Below, piece after piece: positions 52,154 to 61,223 of a stretch of DNA of 64,000 nt. The stretch spans positions 1-64,000 of the forward strand of contig NZ_JASLDS010000026.1 in the NCBI RefSeq assembly GCF_030151385.1. The letters are read 5' to 3'. The notes beneath the pieces were generated by a model. It was not told the origin of the DNA and ran no database searches. It worked only from the letters and a program-made list of their open reading frames with translations. The translations under genes and the position numbers were made by a program. Position 1 is the first letter of the stretch; each line of letters opens with the position of its first letter. The DNA comes from Soonwooa sp. Its GTDB lineage: Bacteria; Bacteroidota; Bacteroidia; Flavobacteriales; Weeksellaceae.

Positions 52154-53809
52154 ATGAATAAAAAACTACTCCCTATATTTTTTGTATTCGGTGCAACATT
52201 ACTGCATGCTCAGTTTAACGCAAGTTTAGAATCTAACAACCAATATTATGTTGATGATGCAAAAATCAAATTAGCAGAAAACGAAGCATCAGATAGGTTC
52301 AGATCAAATTCTTATTTGACAATGACCTACAAATACAAGCAGTTTACCGTTGGTGCACAAGTAGAATCTTATGCGCCAAAAGCGCTTCTTAACTACTCGC
52401 CGACTTTCAAAGATGTTAACCTTGGTACTTATTATGTTAATTATAATAATGATAAAGGTGTTGATGTTACTTTGGGGCATTTTTACGAGCAGTTTGGGTC
52501 GGGATTGGCATTAAGAACATGGGAAGACAGACAGTTAGGAATCGCCAATTCTTTAGTCGGTGGTCGTGTTAAGCTTTCTCTTGCTGATAACTTAGCAACC
52601 GTAAAAGCTTTATATGGTAAACAACGATTAGGGATGGGATTCGACTTGTCGAATACAGCTGTTGCTGGTGTTGATACAGAATTTCAGTTGGCAAAAGCTT
52701 TAGGCTCTGACAAATTTGATTCGAATATTGGATTTAGTTTTGTTAATAAACACGAGGCAAAAGATCCTCATTATGTTAATGCACCTGCTGATGTTAACAT
52801 CTATGGTGTACGCTGGAATAACGAATACAAAGATTTCTATCTAAACGCCGAATATCTTTACAAAACCAAAGACGCCATTAAAATGGCTACCGCAGTAGAT
52901 CCAGTTAATATCTATTCTGGAAATGCAATGAACTTGGTTTTAGGTTTTACTAAAAAAGGTTTAGGATTTAGTGGTACACTTAGAAGATTAGAAAACTTCA
53001 ATATTTATTCTGATAGAGAGCAAATTGGTAACCAGTATAACCAAGCTTTGCTTAACTATACGCCAGCTTTAACAAAGCAGTATGACTATAGTTTAGCAAA
53101 TATCTATGTCTACCAAGCACAGCCACAACTGACATTTTTCCCACAAAGAAAAGCTGGGGAAATTGGATCACAGTTTGACCTTTATTATCAATTTAAAAAA
53201 GGTACAGCACTTGGAGGAAAGTATGGTACAGATGTGGCGCTTAACTTCGCAAACTGGTATGGACTAAAAGGTAAATACAGAGTTTACGAAGATTACAATA
53301 CCGTTGATACAAAGACTTTTGCTTTGGGAGAAAGATATTATTCTGACTTTAATGTTGATATCCGTAAGAGGTTATCGGAAAGTTGGAATACAGCTTTAGT
53401 CTATATCTATCAAGATTACAACACAAGTAGAATCCAAGAAACGGAAGGGCACGTATACGCTACCACAGCCGTTTGGGACAATATTTTCAAAATCAATAAA
53501 AATTCTTTAAAGCTAGAATTACAACATCAGTGGGCAGAATCTTCTTATAAGAACTGGGCTGCTGCCTTGTCGGAGTTCAATTTTAAAAAGAATTGGTCTA
53601 TATTTGCAAGTGACATGTATAATTATGGTAATGATGATAAGGAAAAGCAGATGCACTATTATACGTTTGGCGCTGTTTTCAGAAAAAACTCTACCAGAGT
53701 CCAAGCTTCTTATGGAAGACAGAGAGGAGGACTTCTTTGCGTAGGAGGTGTTTGCCGTATGGTACCAGAGAATACTGGTTTTACGCTTAACATCAATACC
53801 ACATTCTAG
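52154..53809 (+). CDS. DUF6029 outer membrane protein with C-terminal CVGGVC
   Basis: A 551-residue exported protein with a signal peptide (about 1-19). The whole length consists of amphipathic strands with aromatic residues, as in an outer membrane barrel. It ends in the typical aromatic Phe. Near the end is the conserved DUF6029 segment GGLLCVGGVCRMVPENTGF with Cys529 and Cys534. No other cysteines were seen in the part I counted. It lies between tlpA and dsbD in the same operon, so these two cysteines are a likely redox target or relay. Function is undescribed as far as I know. Confidence 0.82.
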   Translation: MNKKLLPIFFVFGATLLHAQFNASLESNNQYYVDDAKIKLAENEASDRFRSNSYLTMTYKYKQFTVGAQVESYAPKALLNYSPTFKDVNLGTYYVNYNNDKGVDVTLGHFYEQFGSGLALRTWEDRQLGIANSLVGGRVKLSLADNLATVKALYGKQRLGMGFDLSNTAVAGVDTEFQLAKALGSDKFDSNIGFSFVNKHEAKDPHYVNAPADVNIYGVRWNNEYKDFYLNAEYLYKTKDAIKMATAVDPVNIYSGNAMNLVLGFTKKGLGFSGTLRRLENFNIYSDREQIGNQYNQALLNYTPALTKQYDYSLANIYVYQAQPQLTFFPQRKAGEIGSQFDLYYQFKKGTALGGKYGTDVALNFANWYGLKGKYRVYEDYNTVDTKTFALGERYYSDFNVDIRKRLSESWNTALVYIYQDYNTSRIQETEGHVYATTAVWDNIFKINKNSLKLELQHQWAESSYKNWAAALSEFNFKKNWSIFASDMYNYGNDDKEKQMHYYTFGAVFRKNSTRVQASYGRQRGGLLCVGGVCRMVPENTGFTLNINTTF

Positions 53810-53841
53810 ATCAATTTTTTTAAATAAATATTTAGCTAAAA

Positions 53842-55914
53842 ATGAATTTAAAGAGAGTTTTATTATTTTTTTCCTTTATTTTTTCAGTTTTAGTCTTAGC
53901 ACAAGTTCAGAATCCTGTAAAGTTTCAATTTGATGTTAAAGACTTAGGAAAAGGAGAGTATGAAGCAGTGTTGACTGCCAAAATGGAGGACAAATGGCAC
54001 ATCTATTCACAAGATTTGCCGCCAGATTCAGGTTTTCCAACAGAGTTCAAATTAACTTCCAAAGAAGGTATTACCACAACTGGCAAGGTCATCGAAGTTG
54101 GGAAAAAGCATGATGAATATTCGGAAGCTTTTGGAGCGCAGATTATTTATTATTCGAATCAGGTTTTATTTAAACAAAAATTTAAAGCAAAGAATCCTGA
54201 TAAAGACTTTAAAGTTGCTGCGGAAATAACTTATCAAGTTTGTAACGATAGACTTTGTCTTGCACCAACGACTTTAGAATTCGAAAAAGCAGTAAAAAGT
54301 GCAACAGCTGTTGCTGCGCCAGAGGAAGTGAAACCTGATGCTACAACAACTGCACAAATTGATACAACCTCGGTTGCAGTACCAGAAAACAATGGTGAAG
54401 TTGCTGTCGTTTCGGAGGTAACAAATAACCACGAGAAAGAATTAAAAATCAATTCTTTGGATTTCAGAAATCCGTTAACTAATTGTGGTACAGTTCAGGA
54501 AAGTACAGGAGGAGACAACAATTGGTTAATCCTTGTTTTAGGATTTTTGGGAGGTTTAATCGCCTTGTTAACACCATGTGTGTTCCCAATGATTCCTTTG
54601 ACGGTTTCGTTCTTTACAAAAGGTAGCAAAAATAAAGCAAAAGGAAAAAGAGATGCCTTTATCTATGGTTTCTTTATTCTAGTGATTTTTGTATTGTTGA
54701 GTGTACCTTTCCATATTATTGATGGCATTTCAGGGAATATTTTTAACCAAATTTCAACCAACATTTGGCTTAACTTATTCTTCTTTGTGATCTTTATTTT
54801 CTTTGCATTCAGCTTCTTTGGATATTACGAAATTACCTTACCAAGCTGGGTTGCAAACAAATCGTCAAAAGCAGAAGATGCAGGTGGTATTATCGGGATT
54901 TTCTTCATGGCGCTAACTTTGGTAATTGTATCATTCTCATGTACAGGACCAATTTTGGGAAGTTTACTAGGAGGCGTAGTTTCGGGATCATCTAATGTAC
55001 CGACTTTATTGACATTTGCTTTAGCTGGTTTTGGTATCGCTTGGGCATTGGTGTTCGGATTGTTAGCATTATTCCCGCAAGCATTACAAAGTCTTCCAAA
55101 ATCGGGAGGTTGGATGAACACCGTTAAAGTTGTACTTGGTTTTATAGAAGTTGCTTTAGCTCTAAAATTCCTTTCAAAAGCGGATTTGGTTTCAAAAACA
55201 TTTATGCTAAAGAGAGAATTGTTCATTGTACTTTGGATCATTATCACAATAGGATTGGTGCTTTATTTATTTGGAAAAATCAGATTTCCTCATGACGATA
55301 AAGAGCCAAAAATCTCAATGGGAAGAAAGCTTTTAGGTGTTGTTGGTTTAGGATTTTTAGGTTATTTAATCTATGGTTTAATCCCAGCTGATAAACCAAA
55401 ATTACAATTGCTAAGTGGTATTCTTCCTCCAATGAATGTTAGTTATTTCCACAAAGAAGAAGATGGTGTTTTAGGTTTAAAACTTTATCATAACTATTTC
55501 GAGGCTTTGGAAATTGCGAAGAAAGAAAACAAACCAGTCATGATTGACTTCACAGGTTATGGTTGCGAAAACTGCCGTAAGATGGAAGAGTTTGTTTGGA
55601 GTCAAGACGATATTCTGCCATTGTTGCAAAATGATGTTATTATTGCATCAGTATATGTTGATGACAAAGAAGAATTGCCAGAAGCTGAACAAATGAAAAT
55701 CGATATGGGTGGTGGCCAAATGAAGAAGATCAAAACAATTGGTGACAAGTGGTCGATGTTCCAGCAAGTGAATTTCAACAACAACTCACAGCCACATTAT
55801 GTGTTGGTAACGCCAGATCAAAAAGTGCTTAATACGCCAGTATCAGGTTATATGCCAAAAGATGATTTCAAAAAATTCTTAGAATGTGGAATCAATTATC
55901 ATAAAAAGAATTAA
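53842..55914 (+). CDS. dsbD: Thiol:disulfide interchange protein DsbD
   Basis: A 690-residue membrane reductase that carries electrons from cytoplasmic thioredoxin to the periplasm. After the signal peptide, the N-terminal domain has Cys134 and Cys139 in VCNDRLCLAP. The CcdA-like core has eight or so helices (about 228-520) with Cys246 (LTPCVFP) and Cys367 (FSCTGP). The C-terminal thioredoxin domain has Cys575-Cys578 in GYGCENCRKM. All three cysteine pairs are present, so it looks functional. It closes the tlpA operon. Confidence 0.93.
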   Translation: MNLKRVLLFFSFIFSVLVLAQVQNPVKFQFDVKDLGKGEYEAVLTAKMEDKWHIYSQDLPPDSGFPTEFKLTSKEGITTTGKVIEVGKKHDEYSEAFGAQIIYYSNQVLFKQKFKAKNPDKDFKVAAEITYQVCNDRLCLAPTTLEFEKAVKSATAVAAPEEVKPDATTTAQIDTTSVAVPENNGEVAVVSEVTNNHEKELKINSLDFRNPLTNCGTVQESTGGDNNWLILVLGFLGGLIALLTPCVFPMIPLTVSFFTKGSKNKAKGKRDAFIYGFFILVIFVLLSVPFHIIDGISGNIFNQISTNIWLNLFFFVIFIFFAFSFFGYYEITLPSWVANKSSKAEDAGGIIGIFFMALTLVIVSFSCTGPILGSLLGGVVSGSSNVPTLLTFALAGFGIAWALVFGLLALFPQALQSLPKSGGWMNTVKVVLGFIEVALALKFLSKADLVSKTFMLKRELFIVLWIIITIGLVLYLFGKIRFPHDDKEPKISMGRKLLGVVGLGFLGYLIYGLIPADKPKLQLLSGILPPMNVSYFHKEEDGVLGLKLYHNYFEALEIAKKENKPVMIDFTGYGCENCRKMEEFVWSQDDILPLLQNDVIIASVYVDDKEELPEAEQMKIDMGGGQMKKIKTIGDKWSMFQQVNFNNNSQPHYVLVTPDQKVLNTPVSGYMPKDDFKKFLECGINYHKKN

Positions 55915-55942
55915 TTCTTGATATAAAGTTTAAGTTTAAGTG

Positions 55943-55973
55943 AAATCCGCGATTTAGGTCGCGGATTTTTTTT
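55943..55973 (+). terminator. Terminator of the tlpA-DUF6029-dsbD operon
   Basis: AAATCCGCGA and TCGCGGATTT form a 10-bp stem around a 6-base loop and run into eight T. Confidence 0.88.
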
Positions 55974-56643
55974 AGTTAGATGAAGATCTTAAATAAGTAA
56001 TATAATGACCAAGCGCCCAAGTGAAATCTGTATCAATGTTAATGTGATCTCCATATTCCCGCGCTTTATTAATCAGGTCGTCAATAGATTCTCTGGAACT
56101 CGCTACGACAAAATAATAGCGTTTGCTAATGGTTTTGATGTACACATAATCCATCGTATTGCCATATCGCCCACGACCTTTGTAGATACCAATTTCTTTC
56201 ATATCATAAAATGAAATTCTTTGCGCCCCAAATAGCTTTTGGACGATCAAAATATCACCATCAATAATGATTGGCGGCATATATTTATTAATATTTAGAT
56301 CTCCCAATTTTGCATTGGCGTCATCAAGTTTTTGGAAGGACGTTTCTGACATGTCGTTAATTCTTCTTCGATGTGTATTAAAATAGAATCGCATAAAAAA
56401 CCACGCAACCAAAGCAATTCCCGAGTTAATAGCAAAAATCTTTAAACTTAATTTGAGGCTATCATCCTCCCTTTCCTTGAATCTACTCTCACCCAAATGT
56501 TCGATACCAATTTTGACCGTATCTTGGTGTGTGGTCCAATACATAACTATAGCAGAAATAACAGGTATGGATATCAAAAAAATTGTAAAATATAGTTCTC
56601 GTCGGTTAATTTGTCGTAAGTAATTTTCTCTGCCTTGGCCCAT
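55972..56643 (-). CDS. Membrane protein of unknown function
   Basis: A 223-residue protein with two membrane helices (about residues 17-35 and 67-87). A soluble C-terminal domain follows (about 115-215) with YVYIKTISKRYYFVVASSRES, a pattern like YcxB/PH-type domains. It overlaps the operon terminator at its 3' end and lies 4 bases after a lipoprotein gene on the same strand, so the two are co-transcribed. No function can be assigned. Confidence 0.6.
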   Translation of the reverse strand: MGQGRENYLRQINRRELYFTIFLISIPVISAIVMYWTTHQDTVKIGIEHLGESRFKEREDDSLKLSLKIFAINSGIALVAWFFMRFYFNTHRRRINDMSETSFQKLDDANAKLGDLNINKYMPPIIIDGDILIVQKLFGAQRISFYDMKEIGIYKGRGRYGNTMDYVYIKTISKRYYFVVASSRESIDDLINKAREYGDHINIDTDFTWALGHYITYLRSSSN

Positions 56644-56647
56644 TGTT

Positions 56648-57268
56648 TTATTTTTTTTGATTCAGAATATTATTGGTTTCGATAAGTCCTTTGTTGACAT
56701 ATTCAAGAATTTCTGACAGTCTTTTAGGATCTGTAAGTTTTGTGTTGCTGTCCGAAACATAGTCTCCAGAACAGTTATTTGTTTTTGTTAAGATTTGGAT
56801 AACTTGTTTATTTTCATCATAATAAATTCGATATTCATCACTACAAGCTTCCGAATTAACCTCATAATAAACAAAAAATAATTTACCATTTTTAAAATAA
56901 TAACTGTATTGTTCGTCCCATTCGTAACCGTTAAATTGTCCAGTCAAGATCTTTATTTCGTTTGGAAGATTGCACTCAGTAGCCTTGTTAACAAAATCCA
57001 TGCTGAGCTCGTTGTCAAGTTTGTAAACCCATTTTTTTTCCGCTTTTTTACAATCTTTACTGGAAGATTTCATGCTATTTTGGGCTTCAGCGTACCAATT
57101 TTTAATATCCGAAATCCTTTGTTCTGGATTTGTTTTTGTTGGAGTTGAAGTCGAATTAACTTCAGTGGATTTAGCTTTATCTAGCTGAATCTCATTCGAT
57201 TTTTTATCCTTACAAGCGCTAAGAATAAGCAATGAAGTGAGCAAATAAATTCTTGAATTTTTCATCAT
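56648..57268 (-). CDS. Lipoprotein of unknown function
   Basis: A 206-residue predicted lipoprotein (lipobox LSAC at about residues 16-19). A Met directly after the first one (57265) is an equally good start. The mature part includes two Cys near ATECNLPNEI and SEACSDEYR and a CSGDY segment, so disulfides are possible. I recognise no family. It precedes the membrane-protein gene by 4 bases. Confidence 0.6.
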   Translation of the reverse strand: MMKNSRIYLLTSLLILSACKDKKSNEIQLDKAKSTEVNSTSTPTKTNPEQRISDIKNWYAEAQNSMKSSSKDCKKAEKKWVYKLDNELSMDFVNKATECNLPNEIKILTGQFNGYEWDEQYSYYFKNGKLFFVYYEVNSEACSDEYRIYYDENKQVIQILTKTNNCSGDYVSDSNTKLTDPKRLSEILEYVNKGLIETNNILNQKK

Positions 57269-57457
57269 AAGTTATAGTCTGAATTTTAATTCAAAATACA
57301 AAAAATGAATTCAAGTTTGTTATTTTTTTGGAATTAAATGTTTTGCGTTAATAATTTTAATCAGTTGGACGTTTTTATTTTTCTTTCATAAATATTAAAT
57401 GACGAAAATTTCGAGCGGAAACTTGAATAATAGAAAATTGGATATCAGGCTTTTATG

Positions 57458-57979
57458 TTAAAAAAAAGCATTCAACATTAAGCTGATAATATTATGGATG
57501 GAGTGCAATACAACAATCATCCAAAATCCATTTGGCGTTCTTTTCTGAAAATTAAGATAAGTTATAGCAAGGATTAATCCCGCAGGTAATGTCGCTAGAA
57601 AGTACCAAAAACTATATCCAAAATGGGCGCTTGCAAATAGAATTGTTGAAGTAAGAATGCAAATTAAATTGATCTTTTTCGAATCATTAAATTTTATTTT
57701 TTTTGCTAAAAACTGAATCACATTAATTACGAAATATTGAAAAATTAAGCTTTCTAAAATAGGTGCGAGAATTGCCACAAGAAAAATAGATTCTCCTAAG
57801 CCTCTGTTTTTTAACTTTGAAAATCCTATTTCATTTTCGGAAATATTAAATTGTTCAAATACAAAATTGAGTAAAAATTCAACACCGAAAATTAGAATTA
57901 AAGCCACTATCAAATAGAGGAGTGGAGGAAGCTTTTTCCATCGTTCGAAGTAGGTCAAGATTTCTATTTTAGTTTTCAA
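57458..57979 (-). CDS. CPBP family membrane protease, degenerate first motif
   Basis: A 173-residue membrane protein with four to five helices. The CPBP/Rce1-like motifs are partly kept. The usual EExxxR is ESLIFQ (APILESLIFQYF, about residue 75), so one Glu and the Arg are replaced. The second motif FxxxH is intact (FASAHFG), and the third HxxxN is present (LHSIHNI). The family cleaves near-membrane peptides or confers bacteriocin self-immunity. Loss of the first motif may mean loss of activity. It stands apart from its neighbours by some 190 bases. Confidence 0.75.
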   Translation of the reverse strand: MKTKIEILTYFERWKKLPPLLYLIVALILIFGVEFLLNFVFEQFNISENEIGFSKLKNRGLGESIFLVAILAPILESLIFQYFVINVIQFLAKKIKFNDSKKINLICILTSTILFASAHFGYSFWYFLATLPAGLILAITYLNFQKRTPNGFWMIVVLHSIHNIISLMLNAFF

Positions 57980-57995
57980 ATTTTAATCAAATATA

Positions 57996-59948
57996 CTACA
58001 ACTTCCACTTCACCGAAAGATTGAAAACGCGTCCATCGATTGGTCCCCAAAGTGGATTGAATGTAGGATTCAAAATGCTTCCTGTATACAAAGCTTCTTT
58101 ACGACTTTGTCTGTAATCGAAAAGGTTTTCGCAGTTAAGAACTACAGTAAAATGCTCGCCCAAATCTTTAGAAATCATTGCTGCTGCAAAAAGATAATCT
58201 GGCGTTTTGCTGTAATCCATTCTGTACTGACTGCCATTGTATGATGCTTCTACACCAAATTTCCAACCACCTTCAAAATCCTTGACAACCGTCATTGCTG
58301 CACGGTTTTTAGGTGTTAAAGGAATAAATTGGTTTCCATTTTGGAATTTGTATTTCGCAATTGTAAAGGTATAACCCAAATAAAGCTCCCAATCGTCAAC
58401 TTTTCCTTTTATATAAGTATCAAAACCTTTTGAAACCACAGGTTTGTCTTGGTTTGCAAAATATACATTTTGGTTAGCGTCCACAGTCGCTATCACAGGA
58501 TGATTAATATCCGTCAGGAAGAAAGCTTGATTGATGAAAATCGAGTTTCCGTTGTCAAATTTCTTTTTGTAATTAAATTCGAGATTATAACCAACAGATT
58601 TTTCGGCTTTCGTCGTTTGCATATTTATTGGCATCAAATTTTCCAAATGATAATCGATCATTTGAGGAGCCAATGCATTCGGAACTTTGTAACCTAAACC
58701 AACACCGCCACGCGCTGCCCAATGATCGTCAAAGTGATAAATCATCGCAATACTTGGCAAGAAGAAACTTCCATAATGATTGGTGAAATCGTTTCTAATT
58801 CCCGTTTCTATTGTTGCTTTATTGAATTTTAAAGTATTTTGTAAAAAGAGTCCAAAGCTGTTGTTCTCGAATCTTGGAATATTAAAGTTCTGAAAAGATT
58901 GCGGATTAAACCTACTTCCTTGGAAATCGGTTCCCAAAACCCAAATCATATTATTCATAGGTTTTACATAGGTAAGTTCCGAAAAATAATTGCTTTGGTT
59001 TGCATTGAGATAATTGTCGTTGCTTGTGAATTTTCTTTCGAAATCACTCAAACTGTTTTTAAATTCAAGCTTCGAATTGTCATTAAGCTTTTGCTCGTAA
59101 ACCAATTCGTAAGTATTTCTTTGCAATCTGTTTTTCTCGAAATATTGATGGTCAGCCGTTTCGCCATGTTTGATAACTTGCATGTCACCACCCAGATTTT
59201 TGTCGAAGCTTTCGCTCCAACCCAAACTAATCGTTGAATTTTGAGAAGGATAAAAGAATAATTTTGGATGTACAACCAAAGAACGAATCTGTGGAACGTC
59301 CGAGAAACCATCTTTATTTACATCTTGAGCATTTTGATGCGTGTAACCACCGAAGAAAGTGTAGCCAAACCATTTGTACTTTTTGGAGGCAAACATATTT
59401 AGGTTTTTTTCGTCCAAAGTGGAGTAGTTGGCCAATGCAGTTAGTTCTTGCTTAGAAGTTGGTTTGCGCGAAATGACATTCACCAAACCGCCAATTGCAC
59501 CACCACCGTACAACGTCGATGCTGAGCCTTTTATCAATTCGACTTGTTGCAGATCCAAAGGCGGAATATTTAAAACACCTAAACCACCACTAAATCCATC
59601 AAACAATGGCATTCCGTCACGAAGAATCTGCGTATAGCGCCCATCCAAACCTTGAATTCTAATATTGGAATTCCCCGAAATCGGTGAACTTTGTTGTATT
59701 TGTACGCCACTGATATCACCGAGGATACTTCCGATTCCAGCAGGTTTTATACCACTTTCCTCACTCATTTCTTCCTTGCCAAGGACTTCGACTTTCTGCG
59801 GAGAATTCTCAATTTTTTGTTGTGTTCTGGAGGAAGCAACAATCGTTACTTCTTGAATTTCGTTGTCTTTTCTCAACGTGTCGGCTTTTTGCTGTGCCAG
59901 TACAATCACAGAACAAAGTACAGCTGCGGAAGCTATTATTTTTTTCAT
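57996..59948 (-). CDS. TonB-dependent receptor
   Basis: A 650-residue outer membrane receptor with a signal peptide (about 1-18) and a TonB-box-like EIQEVTIVASSR segment (about 30-41). A full plug domain (about 45-165) includes SGNSNIRIQGLDGRYTQILRDG and VELIKGSASTLYGGGAIGGLVNVISRKP (both read in part). The barrel ends in the aromatic-containing VFNLSVKWKL. It takes up an iron complex, vitamin or other large cargo; the cargo cannot be told. No riboswitch or obvious metal operator is seen upstream. It starts 16 bases after the CPBP gene in reverse order, so they may be linked. Confidence 0.92.
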   Translation of the reverse strand: MKKIIASAAVLCSVIVLAQQKADTLRKDNEIQEVTIVASSRTQQKIENSPQKVEVLGKEEMSEESGIKPAGIGSILGDISGVQIQQSSPISGNSNIRIQGLDGRYTQILRDGMPLFDGFSGGLGVLNIPPLDLQQVELIKGSASTLYGGGAIGGLVNVISRKPTSKQELTALANYSTLDEKNLNMFASKKYKWFGYTFFGGYTHQNAQDVNKDGFSDVPQIRSLVVHPKLFFYPSQNSTISLGWSESFDKNLGGDMQVIKHGETADHQYFEKNRLQRNTYELVYEQKLNDNSKLEFKNSLSDFERKFTSNDNYLNANQSNYFSELTYVKPMNNMIWVLGTDFQGSRFNPQSFQNFNIPRFENNSFGLFLQNTLKFNKATIETGIRNDFTNHYGSFFLPSIAMIYHFDDHWAARGGVGLGYKVPNALAPQMIDYHLENLMPINMQTTKAEKSVGYNLEFNYKKKFDNGNSIFINQAFFLTDINHPVIATVDANQNVYFANQDKPVVSKGFDTYIKGKVDDWELYLGYTFTIAKYKFQNGNQFIPLTPKNRAAMTVVKDFEGGWKFGVEASYNGSQYRMDYSKTPDYLFAAAMISKDLGEHFTVVLNCENLFDYRQSRKEALYTGSILNPTFNPLWGPIDGRVFNLSVKWKL

Positions 59949-60175
59949 TTAGAAAATATATAGTACAAAACTACAGCAAATGAAAAACCGATTTTATTTT
60001 TTTGGGCTTAAAAATTTCTTAAAATGGCTTTTTTAGAAGTGAAACTTATCCCAAATATTGAAAGCATGATTTGGTTTTAATCACAAATGTGAAGTACGAA
60101 ATAGGATTACGAAAAGATTAAAATTTAGCAAAGCTCGTATTTAAGAGAGTCTTTCTAAAATTTTTAAATATGTCC

Positions 60176-60715
60176 TTAAATAAACAAATTAAACTTAAGA
60201 AAGTAATACAATTGTTGCCCAAAATAATAGCTAAAACCGATAACTACGACGTATGCAAGAACGTAAATAAAAAGATAGTTTTTAATGAAAAAGTCAATAT
60301 TTAAATGGCTTTCTTTAATGTCGTTTTTGTTAAAAAATGTTCTGATATTTTCTTTAGCGGTTTCGGGAAGATAATACACAATTTGTTCCCCATTTTTCAA
60401 GTTGATTCGTAGGATAAAATACAAACGTAACGCATTCATAATTCGATAAGAACCAATATCGTGAGGATTTAGGTTTTTATTATTAATGCTTATTTCATCA
60501 AATGAAACTTCTAATGTTTCTTCATTTTTTTTAATTTTTTGAACAAAAAAACCATAAGGAATTCCGACAATGATGATGCCCGCAAATAATTCGCTTAAAA
60601 ATCTTACAAAATTAGGAATAACGAAAATTAAACAACAGGAAACTAAAGCCGCAATGATACTATACTTGATTATAGGCTTAAAATTATAAGCTTCTACCTT
60701 GATTGGATTTTGCAT
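60176..60715 (-). CDS. Membrane protein of unknown function
   Basis: A 179-residue protein with a hydrophobic pair near the N-terminus (about residues 16-35 and 38-56) and one or two helices near the end (about 145-172). The middle part (about 65-140) is soluble. I recognise no family. It follows the HxlR regulator gene by 36 bases on the same strand. Confidence 0.55.
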   Translation of the reverse strand: MQNPIKVEAYNFKPIIKYSIIAALVSCCLIFVIPNFVRFLSELFAGIIIVGIPYGFFVQKIKKNEETLEVSFDEISINNKNLNPHDIGSYRIMNALRLYFILRINLKNGEQIVYYLPETAKENIRTFFNKNDIKESHLNIDFFIKNYLFIYVLAYVVVIGFSYYFGQQLYYFLKFNLFI

Positions 60716-60751
60716 TTTTAAATTTATTCATTTCTGAATTTGCTATCTAAT

Positions 60752-61135
60752 TTATTTTGATGAATTTACCAAAGTTTCTCCCTCCACAAAACTCCTGTGC
60801 TTCTTCCCAAACTTCCGTAATTCCTTGAAAATTGAAGACAATTGAATTCCCAAATCCGTCAGTTGATATTCAACGTGCGGAGAAGCCGAATTGATGTGGT
60901 TTCGGGTGATAAGTTGCATTTCTTCCAATTCTTTTAAACGAAGAGAAAGCATGCGGTCGCTGATGCCATCAATAGATTTATAAATTTCGTTGAAACGCAT
61001 TTTTCCGTTCTCGAGACGGCATAAAATGATGAGTGCCCAACGTTTTTCGAACAAACTAACGGAATACGCTAAGTCGCATGAAGTTTGGATTTGTGATTGA
61101 TTAATTTGGTTGCTGGAATTGTCTTTTCTTGCCAT
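60752..61135 (-). CDS. HxlR-family transcriptional regulator
   Basis: A 127-residue winged-helix regulator of the HxlR family. The core is CDLAYSVSLFEKRWALIILC, then GKMRFNEIYKSIDGISDRML and LSLRLKELEEMQLITR, with the wing at VEYQLTDLG. Cys20, in the position of the redox-sensing Cys of YodB/HypR-like members, may sense thiol-reactive compounds. It is divergent from an Asp/Glu racemase gene with 88 bases between, including a TACTT/AAGTA inverted repeat that is a candidate operator. Confidence 0.9.
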   Translation of the reverse strand: MARKDNSSNQINQSQIQTSCDLAYSVSLFEKRWALIILCRLENGKMRFNEIYKSIDGISDRMLSLRLKELEEMQLITRNHINSASPHVEYQLTDLGIQLSSIFKELRKFGKKHRSFVEGETLVNSSK

Positions 61136-61160
61136 ACCTACAAAATTGTTAGCGGATTTT

Positions 61161-61174
61161 TACTTACAAAAGTA
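61161..61174. promoter_or_regulatory. Candidate HxlR operator
   Basis: TACTTACAAAAGTA has 5-base inverted arms (TACTT and AAGTA) around ACAA, in the middle of the intergenic region between the HxlR gene and the racemase gene. HxlR regulators commonly bind short inverted repeats of this type next to their own gene. Confidence 0.45.
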
Positions 61175-61223
61175 TAGCATTATTTCTATTTTTACACTTT
61201 AATTACAAGCTTAAAAATTTGCG

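Noticed and set aside
59949..60175. A very short open frame upstream of the TonB receptor (about 18 codons)
   Set aside because: It is too short, has no ribosome binding site and no recognisable features.
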